Shown here piece after piece: positions 35,128 through 43,878 of a DNA stretch of 64,000 nt; position 1 is the stretch's first letter; each line of letters begins with the position of its first letter. Source of the stretch: Opitutia bacterium. GTDB taxonomy: Bacteria; Verrucomicrobiota; Verrucomicrobiia; Opitutales; UBA953. The DNA lies in NCBI GenBank assembly GCA_947470855.1, contig CANIUQ010000003.1:1-64000 (forward strand). The letters run 5' to 3'. A program made the translations under genes and the position numbers. The notes under the pieces are model-generated. The model saw only the letters and a program-made list of their open reading frames with translations. It was not told where the DNA came from and did no database searches.

Positions 35128-35527
35128 CTTTTGAGGATGGCTCAAACGGACGCAGAAAAGCTTCTTTAAAATCATAAAGATTTTCGAAGTCGGACAAGTC
35201 GTCTTCTTCCGATTTCCCAAAAAGACCCACTTCGATGAGCTTAAAAACAATATGTCCCACATCCACGCTCTTTTTCAGTCCCCAGTTTTGTAGAAGGTGG
35301 TAAGACATCGGCCCATAGGTGTTGAGGACATATTCACGAAAACCGTCTAAGAGGTCCTCACCCGTAACGTGACGATTTGGAGATTCAGTGGCGTCTTTGC
35401 TTTTTTTCTCTTCGCCGTGCACTTTCTTTTGCGAGTAGTCGAGTGCAAGTCGCACTAAATGATAGGCCTGTGGAGTATAGCGCCGGTCTTTTTGGCAAAG
35501 GGCGCGGACGATTTCATCAAAATCCAT
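35114..35527 (-). CDS. Minf_1886-family protein
   Basis: 137 residues of a conserved family found mostly in Verrucomicrobiota and Planctomycetota. Diagnostic features are a start like FDEIVRALCQKDRRY, then AYHLVRLALDY, HVTGEDLLDGFREY, YGPMSYHLLQNWG and an acidic C-terminal region ending EAFLRPF. It has no known biochemical function; it is soluble and mostly helical. Its ATG directly abuts the hisC stop (35528), so the two are co-transcribed and probably translationally coupled. Its 3' end overlaps the convergent HAD-DUF721 gene by 14 bases. Confidence 0.85.
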   Translation of the reverse strand: MDFDEIVRALCQKDRRYTPQAYHLVRLALDYSQKKVHGEEKKSKDATESPNRHVTGEDLLDGFREYVLNTYGPMSYHLLQNWGLKKSVDVGHIVFKLIEVGLFGKSEEDDLSDFENLYDFKEAFLRPFEPSSKVKNS

Positions 35528-36616
35528 TTAGAGTTTAGCGAGTTCTTTTAAGAGACGTTGATTTTGTTCGGGTGTACCCACTGTAAGGCGAAGCCAACCT
35601 GTCATACCGTAACTTTTCAGAGGGCGAACGATGACGCCCACTTTTTGCAGACGTAAGAAAACTTCTTCCGCTTGAGGAATTTGTGCGGCGAGGAAATTCG
35701 CTTCACCCTCAATAAAGTGGAACCCGAGTTGTTTTAGTCCTTGGCCGAGTTGTACTATCCCCTGGGCGTTAACGAGTTTTGTTTTTTGAACGAATTCGCG
35801 ATCCTGAAGGGCCGCTTCAGCAGCGGCGAGAGCGGGAAGATTGACATTAAACGGCTGACGTACGCGATTGAGCAACCCACAGACTTCCGCCGAGCCCATA
35901 AGATACCCGACGCGTAAACCTGCTAAGCCATAGGCTTTCGAAAATGTCCGGGTTATCACCACTTTTCTTCCAGAAAGAATCAGGGGACGCAAATCGGCCG
36001 AAGCATCGAGGTATTCAGCATAAGCTTCATCGAGACAGAAGATAACATGTTCAGGCAGTGAGCGTGCTAAATCTAAAATCGCTTCGGGCTCATCGGTGCC
36101 TCCCGTCGGGTTATTGGGACTGGCTAAGAAAACAATCTTTGTTCGCGGTGTTATCGCTGCCTTGAAAGCTGGCAAGTCGTGACGGAAGTTTGGCATCGGC
36201 ACCTCGACTGGTGTCGCCCCTTGCATCAGCGTGGCCAATTTGTAGACGACAAACGCTTGTGATCCAAAAACAACTTCATCACCTGGACGAAGAAATGTTT
36301 GAGCTAATAAAATCATGACTTCATTCGACCCATTACCGATGACAAATTGGTTGGGTTGCATTTGCCAATGTTGTGCCAGTTTTTCTCTCAGAAAAGTGCA
36401 GCCACCATCGGGGTAGAGGTGAACCGAGTCTAGGGCACGTCGAGCTGCCTCGAGTCCCAAAGGTGAGGGGCCGAGAGGATTCTCATTGGAGGCCAATTTG
36501 ATGACCTGCGTGGGATCCAGTCCGAACTCGCGAGCCACAACTTCAATAGGCCGACCCGCCTCATAGATGGGTTGAGACAAAACAGGCTGATTAGCCAACT
36601 CAGTGTAACTGGGCAT
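35528..36616 (-). CDS. hisC: Histidinol-phosphate aminotransferase HisC
   Basis: 362-residue class I/II PLP aminotransferase. SNENPLGPSPL near the N-terminus, NPTGG, CLDEAYAEY, and the PLP lysine block TRTFSKAYGLAGLRVGY are all diagnostic of HisC. It converts imidazole acetol phosphate to histidinol phosphate; relatives can also act on aromatic amino acids. ATG 36616 fits the family better than an upstream ATG. The Minf_1886 gene follows without a gap; an RmlD-like gene diverges 93 bases upstream. Confidence 0.95.
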   Translation of the reverse strand: MPSYTELANQPVLSQPIYEAGRPIEVVAREFGLDPTQVIKLASNENPLGPSPLGLEAARRALDSVHLYPDGGCTFLREKLAQHWQMQPNQFVIGNGSNEVMILLAQTFLRPGDEVVFGSQAFVVYKLATLMQGATPVEVPMPNFRHDLPAFKAAITPRTKIVFLASPNNPTGGTDEPEAILDLARSLPEHVIFCLDEAYAEYLDASADLRPLILSGRKVVITRTFSKAYGLAGLRVGYLMGSAEVCGLLNRVRQPFNVNLPALAAAEAALQDREFVQKTKLVNAQGIVQLGQGLKQLGFHFIEGEANFLAAQIPQAEEVFLRLQKVGVIVRPLKSYGMTGWLRLTVGTPEQNQRLLKELAKL

Positions 36617-36709
36617 AAGGATAATATGAATGCAGGGATATCCGATTGGCAAGTCAAGCGAGCCCTACCCGCTTGCCTATTCTCAACCTTTTATTCACAG
36701 TCGACGCTC

Positions 36710-37675
36710 ATGCGTATCATCGTAACAGGAGCCTCGGGTTTTGCTGGACGAGAAGTGGTGATGGCTTCTTTGCTTCGTGGTCATGAGGTTTTTGCGATTG
36801 GTGGAACCCAACTTCCAGTGATTCCTGATTTAAAAAGATCAGAGTGTTTCGATTGCACCGACGAGGTTAAGTTACAGTCACTGATTCTTGATGAATTTCC
36901 TCAGGCGGTAATCAACTGTGCCGCCTTGAGTACGATTGAGGCGTGTGAAAAAAATCCCGATTTAGCCCAACGGCTCAATGTCGACCTACCTCGGAAGTTA
37001 GCCCAGCTCGCTTTTCATGTGGGTGCCAAGCTTATCCATTTTTCAACCGATATGGTTTTTGATGGTCAAAAAGGGCGCTACGAACACACCGATTTGCCAC
37101 GACCTCTTAATCACTACGCCAAAACGAAAGCTGATGGTGAAAAAGAAGTTTTACAGTATGGTCGAGAGCATGCGGCCGTCATTCGTACAACTCTCTTAAA
37201 TGGAAACTCTTTTCGAGGAACCAAGAGTCTACATGAGCGTTTATTCCATGAATGGGCGAAAGGGCGGAAAACTAACCTCTTCACTGATGAAATACGCCAG
37301 CCCGTTTCCGTAAGCAATTTAGCCGATATGGCCGTTGAACTATGTGAGCGCCCCAATTTGTCAGGCGTCTATCACTGGGCTGGTGCGGAGCCATTGAGTC
37401 GTTACGCCATTGGCCTAAAAGTTGCCGAGCATTTTGGACTCGATGCTCAGAAACTTATCCAACCTAGTGAACGTGGCGAACTGACTAAATATGAAAATCG
37501 CCCTCAAAACCTCAGTATGCTTTTACACCCCTTAGCGGGGAAATTACGAACTCCAGCCCAATCTTTTGCCGACCAATTGGGTGAATTACGGGTTCCTCGA
37601 GGTTGCGAGGACTGGTTTGAACAAGAAACTGGTCAAAAGGTCGTGCGTTTATTGCAAAAAGGGATAGACTTCTAA
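36710..37675 (+). CDS. NAD(P)-dependent sugar-nucleotide reductase/epimerase (RmlD-like)
   Basis: 321 residues of the extended short-chain dehydrogenase family. Nucleotide loop TGASGFAG at residues 6-13; INCAALSTIEACE; STDMVFDG; catalytic Y136-AKTK140. The TDMVFDGxxGxY pattern matches dTDP-4-dehydrorhamnose reductase (RmlD). No rmlABC genes are nearby, so rhamnose synthesis is not established and other reductions are possible. It is followed one base later by the lipoate-ligase-like gene. Confidence 0.85.
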   Translation: MRIIVTGASGFAGREVVMASLLRGHEVFAIGGTQLPVIPDLKRSECFDCTDEVKLQSLILDEFPQAVINCAALSTIEACEKNPDLAQRLNVDLPRKLAQLAFHVGAKLIHFSTDMVFDGQKGRYEHTDLPRPLNHYAKTKADGEKEVLQYGREHAAVIRTTLLNGNSFRGTKSLHERLFHEWAKGRKTNLFTDEIRQPVSVSNLADMAVELCERPNLSGVYHWAGAEPLSRYAIGLKVAEHFGLDAQKLIQPSERGELTKYENRPQNLSMLLHPLAGKLRTPAQSFADQLGELRVPRGCEDWFEQETGQKVVRLLQKGIDF

Positions 37676-37676
37676 A

Positions 37677-38372
37677 ATGGACGTTCTGCCACGAGAAGCC
37701 AACACCGCGGTCGCTAACATGGCGGCGAACTATCTTTTGTTGGAGCATTATCCTCAGCCCACCCACATTCGATTTCGTCCATTTGCTTGGTCTGAATTAG
37801 CCTACACTTTTGGAGTTTCTCAGAAGTGGGAAAAGTATCGATCAGTAGTTCCCCCCCCTGTTCCTTTAATTCGTCGGTGTACTGGTGGTGGATTGGTTTC
37901 GCATTTAGATGATTGGACTTTTGCTTTAGCTATTCCACCTGAACACGAACTCTTTAAAGCCGATGCCCTCGAAAGTTATGCTGCGGTTCATCAGGCCTTA
38001 ATGACCAGTTTGTTGGCTCAGGAAATGCCCGTAAAACTCGTACCCTTGCCACAAGGTGAAAGAGTTTTTCAAGCTCCCGATCACTGTGCGCACCGCGCTG
38101 AGCCTCATGATGTCGTGTTGATTGAGGATGGTCGAAAAGTGGCGGGTGCATCACAGAAACGTTCGCGCAAAGGGCTACTCATCGAAGGCTACATTAGTCG
38201 ACCTCTCCTACCCGATTGTGATTGGTTGCGATTCGAAAAAGATTTTGCGGAAGAACTTGGTAAAGTTCTAAAAAGCAAACCCGTCAAAGTTCCCTACCCC
38301 ATTTACGATCAATCTGACCACGAGGGAACCTGGGCTAAATTTAACTCTGCCTCGTGGAATCAGCGCCTCTAG
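37677..38372 (+). CDS. Lipoate-protein ligase A-family protein
   Basis: 231 residues of the biotin/lipoate ligase fold (LplA/LipM/LipL type). The signature RRCTGGGLVSH spans residues 66-76 and the catalytic-type Lys is K154 in DGRKVAGASQKR. It probably transfers lipoyl or octanoyl groups to carrier proteins of 2-oxoacid dehydrogenases or the glycine system. It lacks the LplA C-terminal accessory domain. It lies one base after the RmlD-like gene and shares CTAG (38369-38372) with convergent mutS. Confidence 0.87.
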   Translation: MDVLPREANTAVANMAANYLLLEHYPQPTHIRFRPFAWSELAYTFGVSQKWEKYRSVVPPPVPLIRRCTGGGLVSHLDDWTFALAIPPEHELFKADALESYAAVHQALMTSLLAQEMPVKLVPLPQGERVFQAPDHCAHRAEPHDVVLIEDGRKVAGASQKRSRKGLLIEGYISRPLLPDCDWLRFEKDFAEELGKVLKSKPVKVPYPIYDQSDHEGTWAKFNSASWNQRL

Positions 38373-40891
38373 CCAAATAAGTCCATTTCGGACTGATTGG
38401 TTGGCTGGGGTTTGTGCGTTGCTTTGGGGGCATTATTCTTAGTCGTCTCGACGATGGGTGCAACAGGCAGACTCTTACCCGTTTCGAGACCTTGGAGAAT
38501 TTCCCTGGCACGCGAAACCACCGCGGGTGGCATTCCCGCCAAGCGAGCCACCTGAATTCCATAGGAGCGATCTGCTGCACCGGGAACGACTTGGCGTACA
38601 AAGATGATTTCATCTTTCCACTCCTTAACGGCCACTGACCAATTTTGTAAGCGTGGGAGTGAATGAGCGAGTTGTGTCAGTTCATGATAATGTGTGGCAA
38701 ACAAAGTGCGCGGACCTTCCTTTGCACCGTGTAAGTGTTCTGCCACCGCCCATGCGATGCTGATTCCATCATAGGTACTGGTGCCACGCCCAATTTCATC
38801 AAGAATGACCAACGAGCGGACCGTGGCATTATTCAAGATATTTGCCGTCTCATTCATTTCCACCATGAAGGTCGAGTTTCCTCGTGCCAATTCATCGGAG
38901 GCACCAACTCGACAGAAAATGCGATCAACTAGACCAATCTTGGCTGACTGAGCTGGCACCCAGCAGCCCAAATGTGCCATTAAGACAATCAATGCAACTT
39001 GGCGAATATAGGTAGATTTTCCAGCCATATTCGGACCCGTAATGAGCGCAATCTGCTGACCCCGACAGCTCAAGAAAGTGTCATTAGGCACAAAGGCCCC
39101 TGCACCAGCACGTGTTTGCAGCATGCGTTCCACGACGGGATGTCGTCCTTGTTTAATTTCCAGTACATCGGACTGATCCACTGTGGGACAAACCCAATTT
39201 AACTGCAGAGCACACTCGGCCCAGCCACGCAAAACATCAATCTCGGCAAGAGCTTGAGCGGTACTCAGCAGAGAAACCGTTTTGGTCATTACCTTTTCTA
39301 AAATTTGTTGAAAGAGTTCCACTTCGCGAGCGAGAGCTTGTTCATCGGCACGCAAAACTTCTTTTTCTTTAGTGCGTAATTCCTCTGTCGTAAAGCGCTC
39401 GGCATTTACCATCGTTTGCTTGCGAATATAGTCAGCAGGGACGGAACCAAGATTGGATTTGGTTACTTCAATGGCATACCCAAAAGCGCCATTGTACTTA
39501 ACTTTTAGATTTTTTATTCCCGTACGGGTCTGTTCCTGTCGTTCAAAATCAGCAATCCACGTTTTACTGGTTGAGGCAAGATTTCTTAGCCGATCCAACT
39601 CGGCATCGTACCCAGCGCGGAGAGCTCCACCCTCGGTTAAGTCGATCGGCAGTTCATCAGCGAGAGCCTTATCCAACAGCTGCAACAATTCCGTTTCACA
39701 CTCAATCCGGCCTGCGTATTCCTTGGCCACATCGCTTGGTAAACTAGCGCATTCCTCTTGTAGCGCAGGGAGTATTTTTAATGTATCACGAATCCCACCG
39801 AGTTCTCGCGGATTGCGTAAACGATTTTGCAAGCGGGTTAAAATACGTGGAATATCACGAACTAAGTTGAGAGATTCGCCGAGTCGATTGGATGAACCGC
39901 GGTGTTTGTGCAACACTCCAACCATCGCTTGACGTTGTTGGATAACTTTTAAATCAGTGGACGGTTCCGTCAGCCAAAGTGCGAGTAATCGTGCACCTCC
40001 TGCTGTCACAGTGCCATCGACGGATTGTAAAAGCGAAGTCTCACGGGTACCGCCACTCGAGGTGAAAAGTTCTAAGTTCTTAGCCGATGCTGCATCGAGT
40101 AAAACCGCAGAACCGAGTTTAGTTTCAGTAAGACGAAAAATATTTTTAGGGCGATCGCACAGAGTGTCGGTGACATAACCCAAGACGGCTCCAGCACAGC
40201 CGAGTGCAGCATTTTGCTCGTTAATGCCAAATCCAGCCAGACTGTGAACGGAGAGCGTTTGGGATACTAAGCGGGCTCCTCCTGCCACATCAAAATTCCA
40301 TCCTGGCAGACGCGTGCAGGGTCGATCCTCGAGGAAAAGACGAAGCGCCTCTCGACCTTCAGTGGGGTCATCGACGCCCTCGGCGAGAAGAACCTCTTTA
40401 GGGTCAAGAGCATGGAGCAAGGGCAGTAAACGTTGCGGAGAAGCGTCGGTACAAAGACGAAAATCGGCTGTCGATACATCGAGCCAAGCGGCATGCCAAC
40501 CTTGTTTATCCCAATGAAGAGCGACGAGGTAGTTTCCGCGACGAGAGTCTAATTGAGAGTCTTCGATGGCCGTTCCAGGTGTCAGGATACGGGTAATTCC
40601 GCGGCGCACGAGTTTACCTGTCACCGCCGCTTCGAGTTGTTCGCAAATCGCCACTTTCCATCCCGCAGCCAGCAAACGATTGATATAGGCAGGGGCAGCG
40701 TGATAGGGCAAACCTGCCATGGGAGTCTCATGACGTTTGGTCAATGTGAGTCCTAAAATTTTTGATGCGGTAACAGCGTCTTCACTAAACACCTCGTAAA
40801 AATCTCCCAAGCGAAAGAGCAATAAAGTACCGGGCGCCAGTTTCTCTCGAAACTCACGGTACTGACGTTGCATGGGGGTTTCTTTTTCCAC
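38369..40891 (-). CDS. mutS: DNA mismatch repair protein MutS
   Basis: About 840 residues. The mismatch-reading motif is in FRLGDFYEVFSED (Phe-x-Glu). Walker A is GPNMAGKSTY, Walker B LVILDEIGRGTSTYDG, and the helix-turn region YGIQVARLAGMP follows. It recognises base mismatches as a dimer and recruits MutL. The start is not certain: a TTG at 40894, GTG at 40891 and ATG at 40873 are in frame; the GTG keeps the ETPMQRQY opening shared with other MutS proteins. It is downstream of the PhoH gene on the same strand and convergent with the lipoate-ligase-like gene. Confidence 0.97.
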   Translation of the reverse strand: MEKETPMQRQYREFREKLAPGTLLLFRLGDFYEVFSEDAVTASKILGLTLTKRHETPMAGLPYHAAPAYINRLLAAGWKVAICEQLEAAVTGKLVRRGITRILTPGTAIEDSQLDSRRGNYLVALHWDKQGWHAAWLDVSTADFRLCTDASPQRLLPLLHALDPKEVLLAEGVDDPTEGREALRLFLEDRPCTRLPGWNFDVAGGARLVSQTLSVHSLAGFGINEQNAALGCAGAVLGYVTDTLCDRPKNIFRLTETKLGSAVLLDAASAKNLELFTSSGGTRETSLLQSVDGTVTAGGARLLALWLTEPSTDLKVIQQRQAMVGVLHKHRGSSNRLGESLNLVRDIPRILTRLQNRLRNPRELGGIRDTLKILPALQEECASLPSDVAKEYAGRIECETELLQLLDKALADELPIDLTEGGALRAGYDAELDRLRNLASTSKTWIADFERQEQTRTGIKNLKVKYNGAFGYAIEVTKSNLGSVPADYIRKQTMVNAERFTTEELRTKEKEVLRADEQALAREVELFQQILEKVMTKTVSLLSTAQALAEIDVLRGWAECALQLNWVCPTVDQSDVLEIKQGRHPVVERMLQTRAGAGAFVPNDTFLSCRGQQIALITGPNMAGKSTYIRQVALIVLMAHLGCWVPAQSAKIGLVDRIFCRVGASDELARGNSTFMVEMNETANILNNATVRSLVILDEIGRGTSTYDGISIAWAVAEHLHGAKEGPRTLFATHYHELTQLAHSLPRLQNWSVAVKEWKDEIIFVRQVVPGAADRSYGIQVARLAGMPPAVVSRAREILQGLETGKSLPVAPIVETTKNNAPKATHKPQPTNQSEMDLFG

Positions 40892-40969
40892 CAATCAAAA
40901 GCCAAAGCCCTGCATTGAACGGGGCAAGAATGGAGTGATGTCTCGAGGCTTTGCGGAGCCCAAAGTTGC

Positions 40970-42514
40970 TCACATCACCTGTGCTGCGAGTTCAGAAAGG
41001 GCGCTTCGGACGCCGTGCAAGAGACGAACATTGGCGGTAATGCTATGTCCCTTCATGCGTTCGTAGGTATGAATAAGGCCGTTTGATTTCCCGTCGAGAT
41101 AGGGGGTGTCAACTTGATCGAGGTCGCCGATAAGGACGACTTTAGAACCCTCGCCTATTCGCGTGATAACTGTTTTTGCCTCATGAGGCGTCATATTCTG
41201 AGCCTCATCGACAATCATAAAGGCATGACCAATCGAGCGCCCGCGAATAAAGGTCATGGCCTCGATTTCAATTAAACCAGAATCAATCAGCCATTGATAG
41301 GGCTTACGCGGTTGACCAACTTGTTGAAATTGAGAGCCGAAAATAGGCTGAGCCGATTTCATCGCTTGGGCCTTCTTCTGTTTGCGTTGTGAATCGGTAG
41401 CAATGAGTTGTTTAGAACTGGGAGATACTTGCGCTGAAGCAGGAGCACCACTTCGCGAGAAAAGCACTTCCAAGTTGTCGAAATAAGGCTGAATATAGGG
41501 AGAAAGCTTCTCCTCTTTGGTGCCGGGAAGTGCACCGATGTCTTTACCAATCTGGACAACTGGGCGAGAAACGTAGAGTTTTTTATAAGGAGCAAAATCG
41601 CTTAAGACCTGAGAAAGAGCAGCCGCAATGGAGAGAAATGTCTTTCCAGTACCAGCACGACCAAAACAAGTTACCAATTTAATTTCAGGATTAAGCAACG
41701 CATCGAGGAAGATCCATTGCTCATAGTTTTTGGGAATGACTCTCATGCCGCGAGGCATCTGAAGGCCTTTGCGAGCACCACTCTCGTTGGAAAGAAACTC
41801 GCGATATAATGAAAGCGGAACAAACGCCCCCTCCCCGACATGTCGAGCAGGCTCGCTCCACGAATCGGAAACTAACATCACATACTCATTGATAACAGGT
41901 AAGGGCTCGGACTTGAAGCTAACGGCTACCTGAGCGAGCTCACGGAAGTCGCGCATGGCAGCAGAAGAAATTGAAATCGAACGATAATCACCGATGTCTG
42001 TGCTTTCGATGCGGTCATTCCGGTAATCTTGAACCTCTAGGCCCAAAGCTTGCGCTTTGAGTGCCATGCACGAGTCTTTGGTGACTAAGATGACTGGATG
42101 ATTGGAGGTGTCGCGAAGGTAAAGAGCCGAGGCAATGATACGATGGTCAGGCGCATCCACTTGCATAAACACACTGCGAAGCCTCTCTGCTTTAGGTCCA
42201 GTAAAATGTTCACGGATTAAACTTTCATTAACCACGACGCGTAGTTCGCCACCGTCTTTTAAGTCGGCACGCAAAGCACTTGGCTTAGAGGCATCGCCCT
42301 CGGCGATTTCTTTGAGTTTTCGATTCTCAAAGAGTGCACGAATTGATCGATTAACGCGACGTGCACTGGCACCTAATTGGCCCTGATGGGTTTTTAACCG
42401 ATCGAGTTCGGATAAAACCTCCACTGGGATTGCGACCGTATGCTCATCAAACTTAAAGAGCGATTCCGGATCATGAATTAAAACGTTCGTGTCCAGTACG
42501 TAGGTTTTTTTCAC
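40970..42514 (-). CDS. PIN-PhoH ATPase (YlaK-like)
   Basis: 514 residues in two domains. The N-terminal PIN domain (1-150) opens with YVLDTNVLIHDP and has the acidic residues of a ribonuclease. The C-terminal PhoH ATPase has Walker A GRAGTGKTF and Walker B MIVDEAQNM, plus a SVTRIGEGSKVVLIGDLDQ-like region. PhoH2/YlaK proteins couple RNA unwinding with PIN cleavage and are toxin-related. An insert of about 60 residues rich in Ser/Gln/Lys (about 345-405) precedes the second half of the ATPase. It reads from a GTG start; GATAAA lies six bases before it, a possible leaderless -10. Confidence 0.93.
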   Translation of the reverse strand: MKKTYVLDTNVLIHDPESLFKFDEHTVAIPVEVLSELDRLKTHQGQLGASARRVNRSIRALFENRKLKEIAEGDASKPSALRADLKDGGELRVVVNESLIREHFTGPKAERLRSVFMQVDAPDHRIIASALYLRDTSNHPVILVTKDSCMALKAQALGLEVQDYRNDRIESTDIGDYRSISISSAAMRDFRELAQVAVSFKSEPLPVINEYVMLVSDSWSEPARHVGEGAFVPLSLYREFLSNESGARKGLQMPRGMRVIPKNYEQWIFLDALLNPEIKLVTCFGRAGTGKTFLSIAAALSQVLSDFAPYKKLYVSRPVVQIGKDIGALPGTKEEKLSPYIQPYFDNLEVLFSRSGAPASAQVSPSSKQLIATDSQRKQKKAQAMKSAQPIFGSQFQQVGQPRKPYQWLIDSGLIEIEAMTFIRGRSIGHAFMIVDEAQNMTPHEAKTVITRIGEGSKVVLIGDLDQVDTPYLDGKSNGLIHTYERMKGHSITANVRLLHGVRSALSELAAQVM

Positions 42515-42561
42515 ACTTCATTTATCGTCTTTTCTTCACTCTGCGCAATAAGGAAAATGGA

Positions 42562-42867
42562 TTATCTTTTTTCTTCGGCGATTTGGCGAAGGTAAGCCCA
42601 ACTGTAGATTCCTGTTTTATGTCCGTCACTAAATTCGAAACTCACCGCATAGTTACCCACTTTTTGCCATTGCGTGACAGACACCCCGGGAAATTGGCGA
42701 GGGCCGTCACCACCCCAGCGTTGTCCGAGGATATCGACTTCACCCATATTTTCAGCACTCGGCGAACGTTCTCGGAGAAATTCACCCGTTAAAAAATCTT
42801 CGCTACCATCTGGCCAAATTACCGCGATGCCTTGTCCGACGATTTCGATAGCCTTGGGCCCTAACAT
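42562..42867 (-). CDS. DUF971 (gamma-butyrobetaine hydroxylase N-terminal-like) protein
   Basis: 101 residues from ATG 42867. The pattern IEIVGQGIAVIWPDGSEDFL, then an ILGQRWGG segment and VGNYAVSFEFSDGHKTGIYSW, is DUF971, the small beta domain also found at the N-terminus of gamma-butyrobetaine hydroxylases. In bacteria the stand-alone form is often linked to iron-sulfur carrier genes, but its role is not settled. A longer reading to 42936 adds a poorly conserved N-terminus. It is upstream of PhoH and mutS on the same strand and divergent from ybaB. Confidence 0.85.
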   Translation of the reverse strand: MLGPKAIEIVGQGIAVIWPDGSEDFLTGEFLRERSPSAENMGEVDILGQRWGGDGPRQFPGVSVTQWQKVGNYAVSFEFSDGHKTGIYSWAYLRQIAEEKR

Positions 42868-42965
42868 CTTTTGACCACTAAAACATGTTGTCGCATTGGC
42901 AAGCGGAGAGAAAACTTGGCTGCAACCTTGACTCAAAGTCTTATCTGCGAGACTCTTAAGACACT

Positions 42966-43271
42966 ATGGCTGGCGTAGGCAAATTACTCAAACAAGCACA
43001 AAAGATGCAACGTGGGATAGCCGAAGCCCAACAGCAACTTTCGGAAACGCGTCTCGACTTTTCCCACGGTGGCGGAGCCATCAAGATAACTGTCAATGGC
43101 CACGGCTTGGTTTTGGCACTGTCGATTGATCCCGAATTTCTGAAAGAAGATAAAGCGGTCATCGAATCCTCTCTGGTCGCTGCCCTACAAGAAGCAGCGA
43201 ATAAAGCTCGTGAGGTTAATGAATCCGCCATGTCCAAAGCGACGGCAGGCTTCTCCCTTCCTGGGCTCTAA
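42966..43271 (+). CDS. ybaB: YbaB/EbfC nucleoid-associated protein
   Basis: 101 residues. Short helical DNA-binding protein with the family core KLLKQAQKMQ and ITVNGHG, ending in a Gly-rich tail. It binds DNA as a dimer and is almost always next to recR, as here (recR starts five bases downstream). The pair is likely co-transcribed and linked to recombination repair. Confidence 0.93.
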   Translation: MAGVGKLLKQAQKMQRGIAEAQQQLSETRLDFSHGGGAIKITVNGHGLVLALSIDPEFLKEDKAVIESSLVAALQEAANKAREVNESAMSKATAGFSLPGL

Positions 43272-43275
43272 AAAC

Positions 43276-43878
43276 GTGACCCCTCATTTTGAAAAAGTTC
43301 GTCAGTTACTCCGTCAATTACCCGGATTAGGACATCGTTCAGCGGAGCGACTTGCCCTCTTTTTGCTCGTTGAAAAACCTGAGAAACTTCACCCCATTAT
43401 CGAGGCATTAGAGCAAGCAGCGAAAGTCGTTCACCGCTGCGCACGCTGCGGCAGTTTAACCGAAACTGATTTATGTGAAGTCTGTGCGGATGTTAAAAGA
43501 GAGTCCCACTCCCTCTGTATAGTGGAACAAGTTCCAGACTTAATGGCTATCGAGCGCTCCCAAGCACATCGTGGCACCTATCATGTTCTCCATGGACGTC
43601 TCTCTCCCATTAACGGCGTTGGTCCAGACAACCTTAATCTAAACTCCCTCGAAAAACGTTTACAAACTGAACCGATAACCGAAGTGGTTTTGGCCTTGGG
43701 CAATGATATTGAGGCAGAAGCAACCTGCCATTACTTGCACGAGTTAATTCTAGGCATTCAGCCCAAAATGAAAGTTTCACGTATCGGTTTTGGTTTACCC
43801 AGTGGTAGCGGTTTAACTTTTGCTGATGTCGCGACATTACGGAGCGCACTCGAGGGTCGTCGCAATGTGGGAACCTAA
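43276..43878 (+). CDS. recR: Recombination protein RecR
   Basis: 200 residues from a GTG start. Helix-hairpin-helix LRQLPGLGHRSAERLALFLL, C4 zinc finger CARCGSLTETDLCEVC, Toprim domain LCIVEQVPDLMAIE and GRLSPINGVGPDNL, and the C-terminal Walker-like tail. It acts with RecF/RecO in gap repair. GTG 43276 was preferred because an upstream ATG would lie inside ybaB. Its last 14 bases overlap the start of the Rsm22-like gene. Confidence 0.96.
   Translation: MTPHFEKVRQLLRQLPGLGHRSAERLALFLLVEKPEKLHPIIEALEQAAKVVHRCARCGSLTETDLCEVCADVKRESHSLCIVEQVPDLMAIERSQAHRGTYHVLHGRLSPINGVGPDNLNLNSLEKRLQTEPITEVVLALGNDIEAEATCHYLHELILGIQPKMKVSRIGFGLPSGSGLTFADVATLRSALEGRRNVGT

Noticed and set aside
37860-37880. Possible frameshift at a run of C in the lipoate-ligase gene
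   Set aside because: The frame continues directly into the RRCTGGG motif, so the run is in frame.
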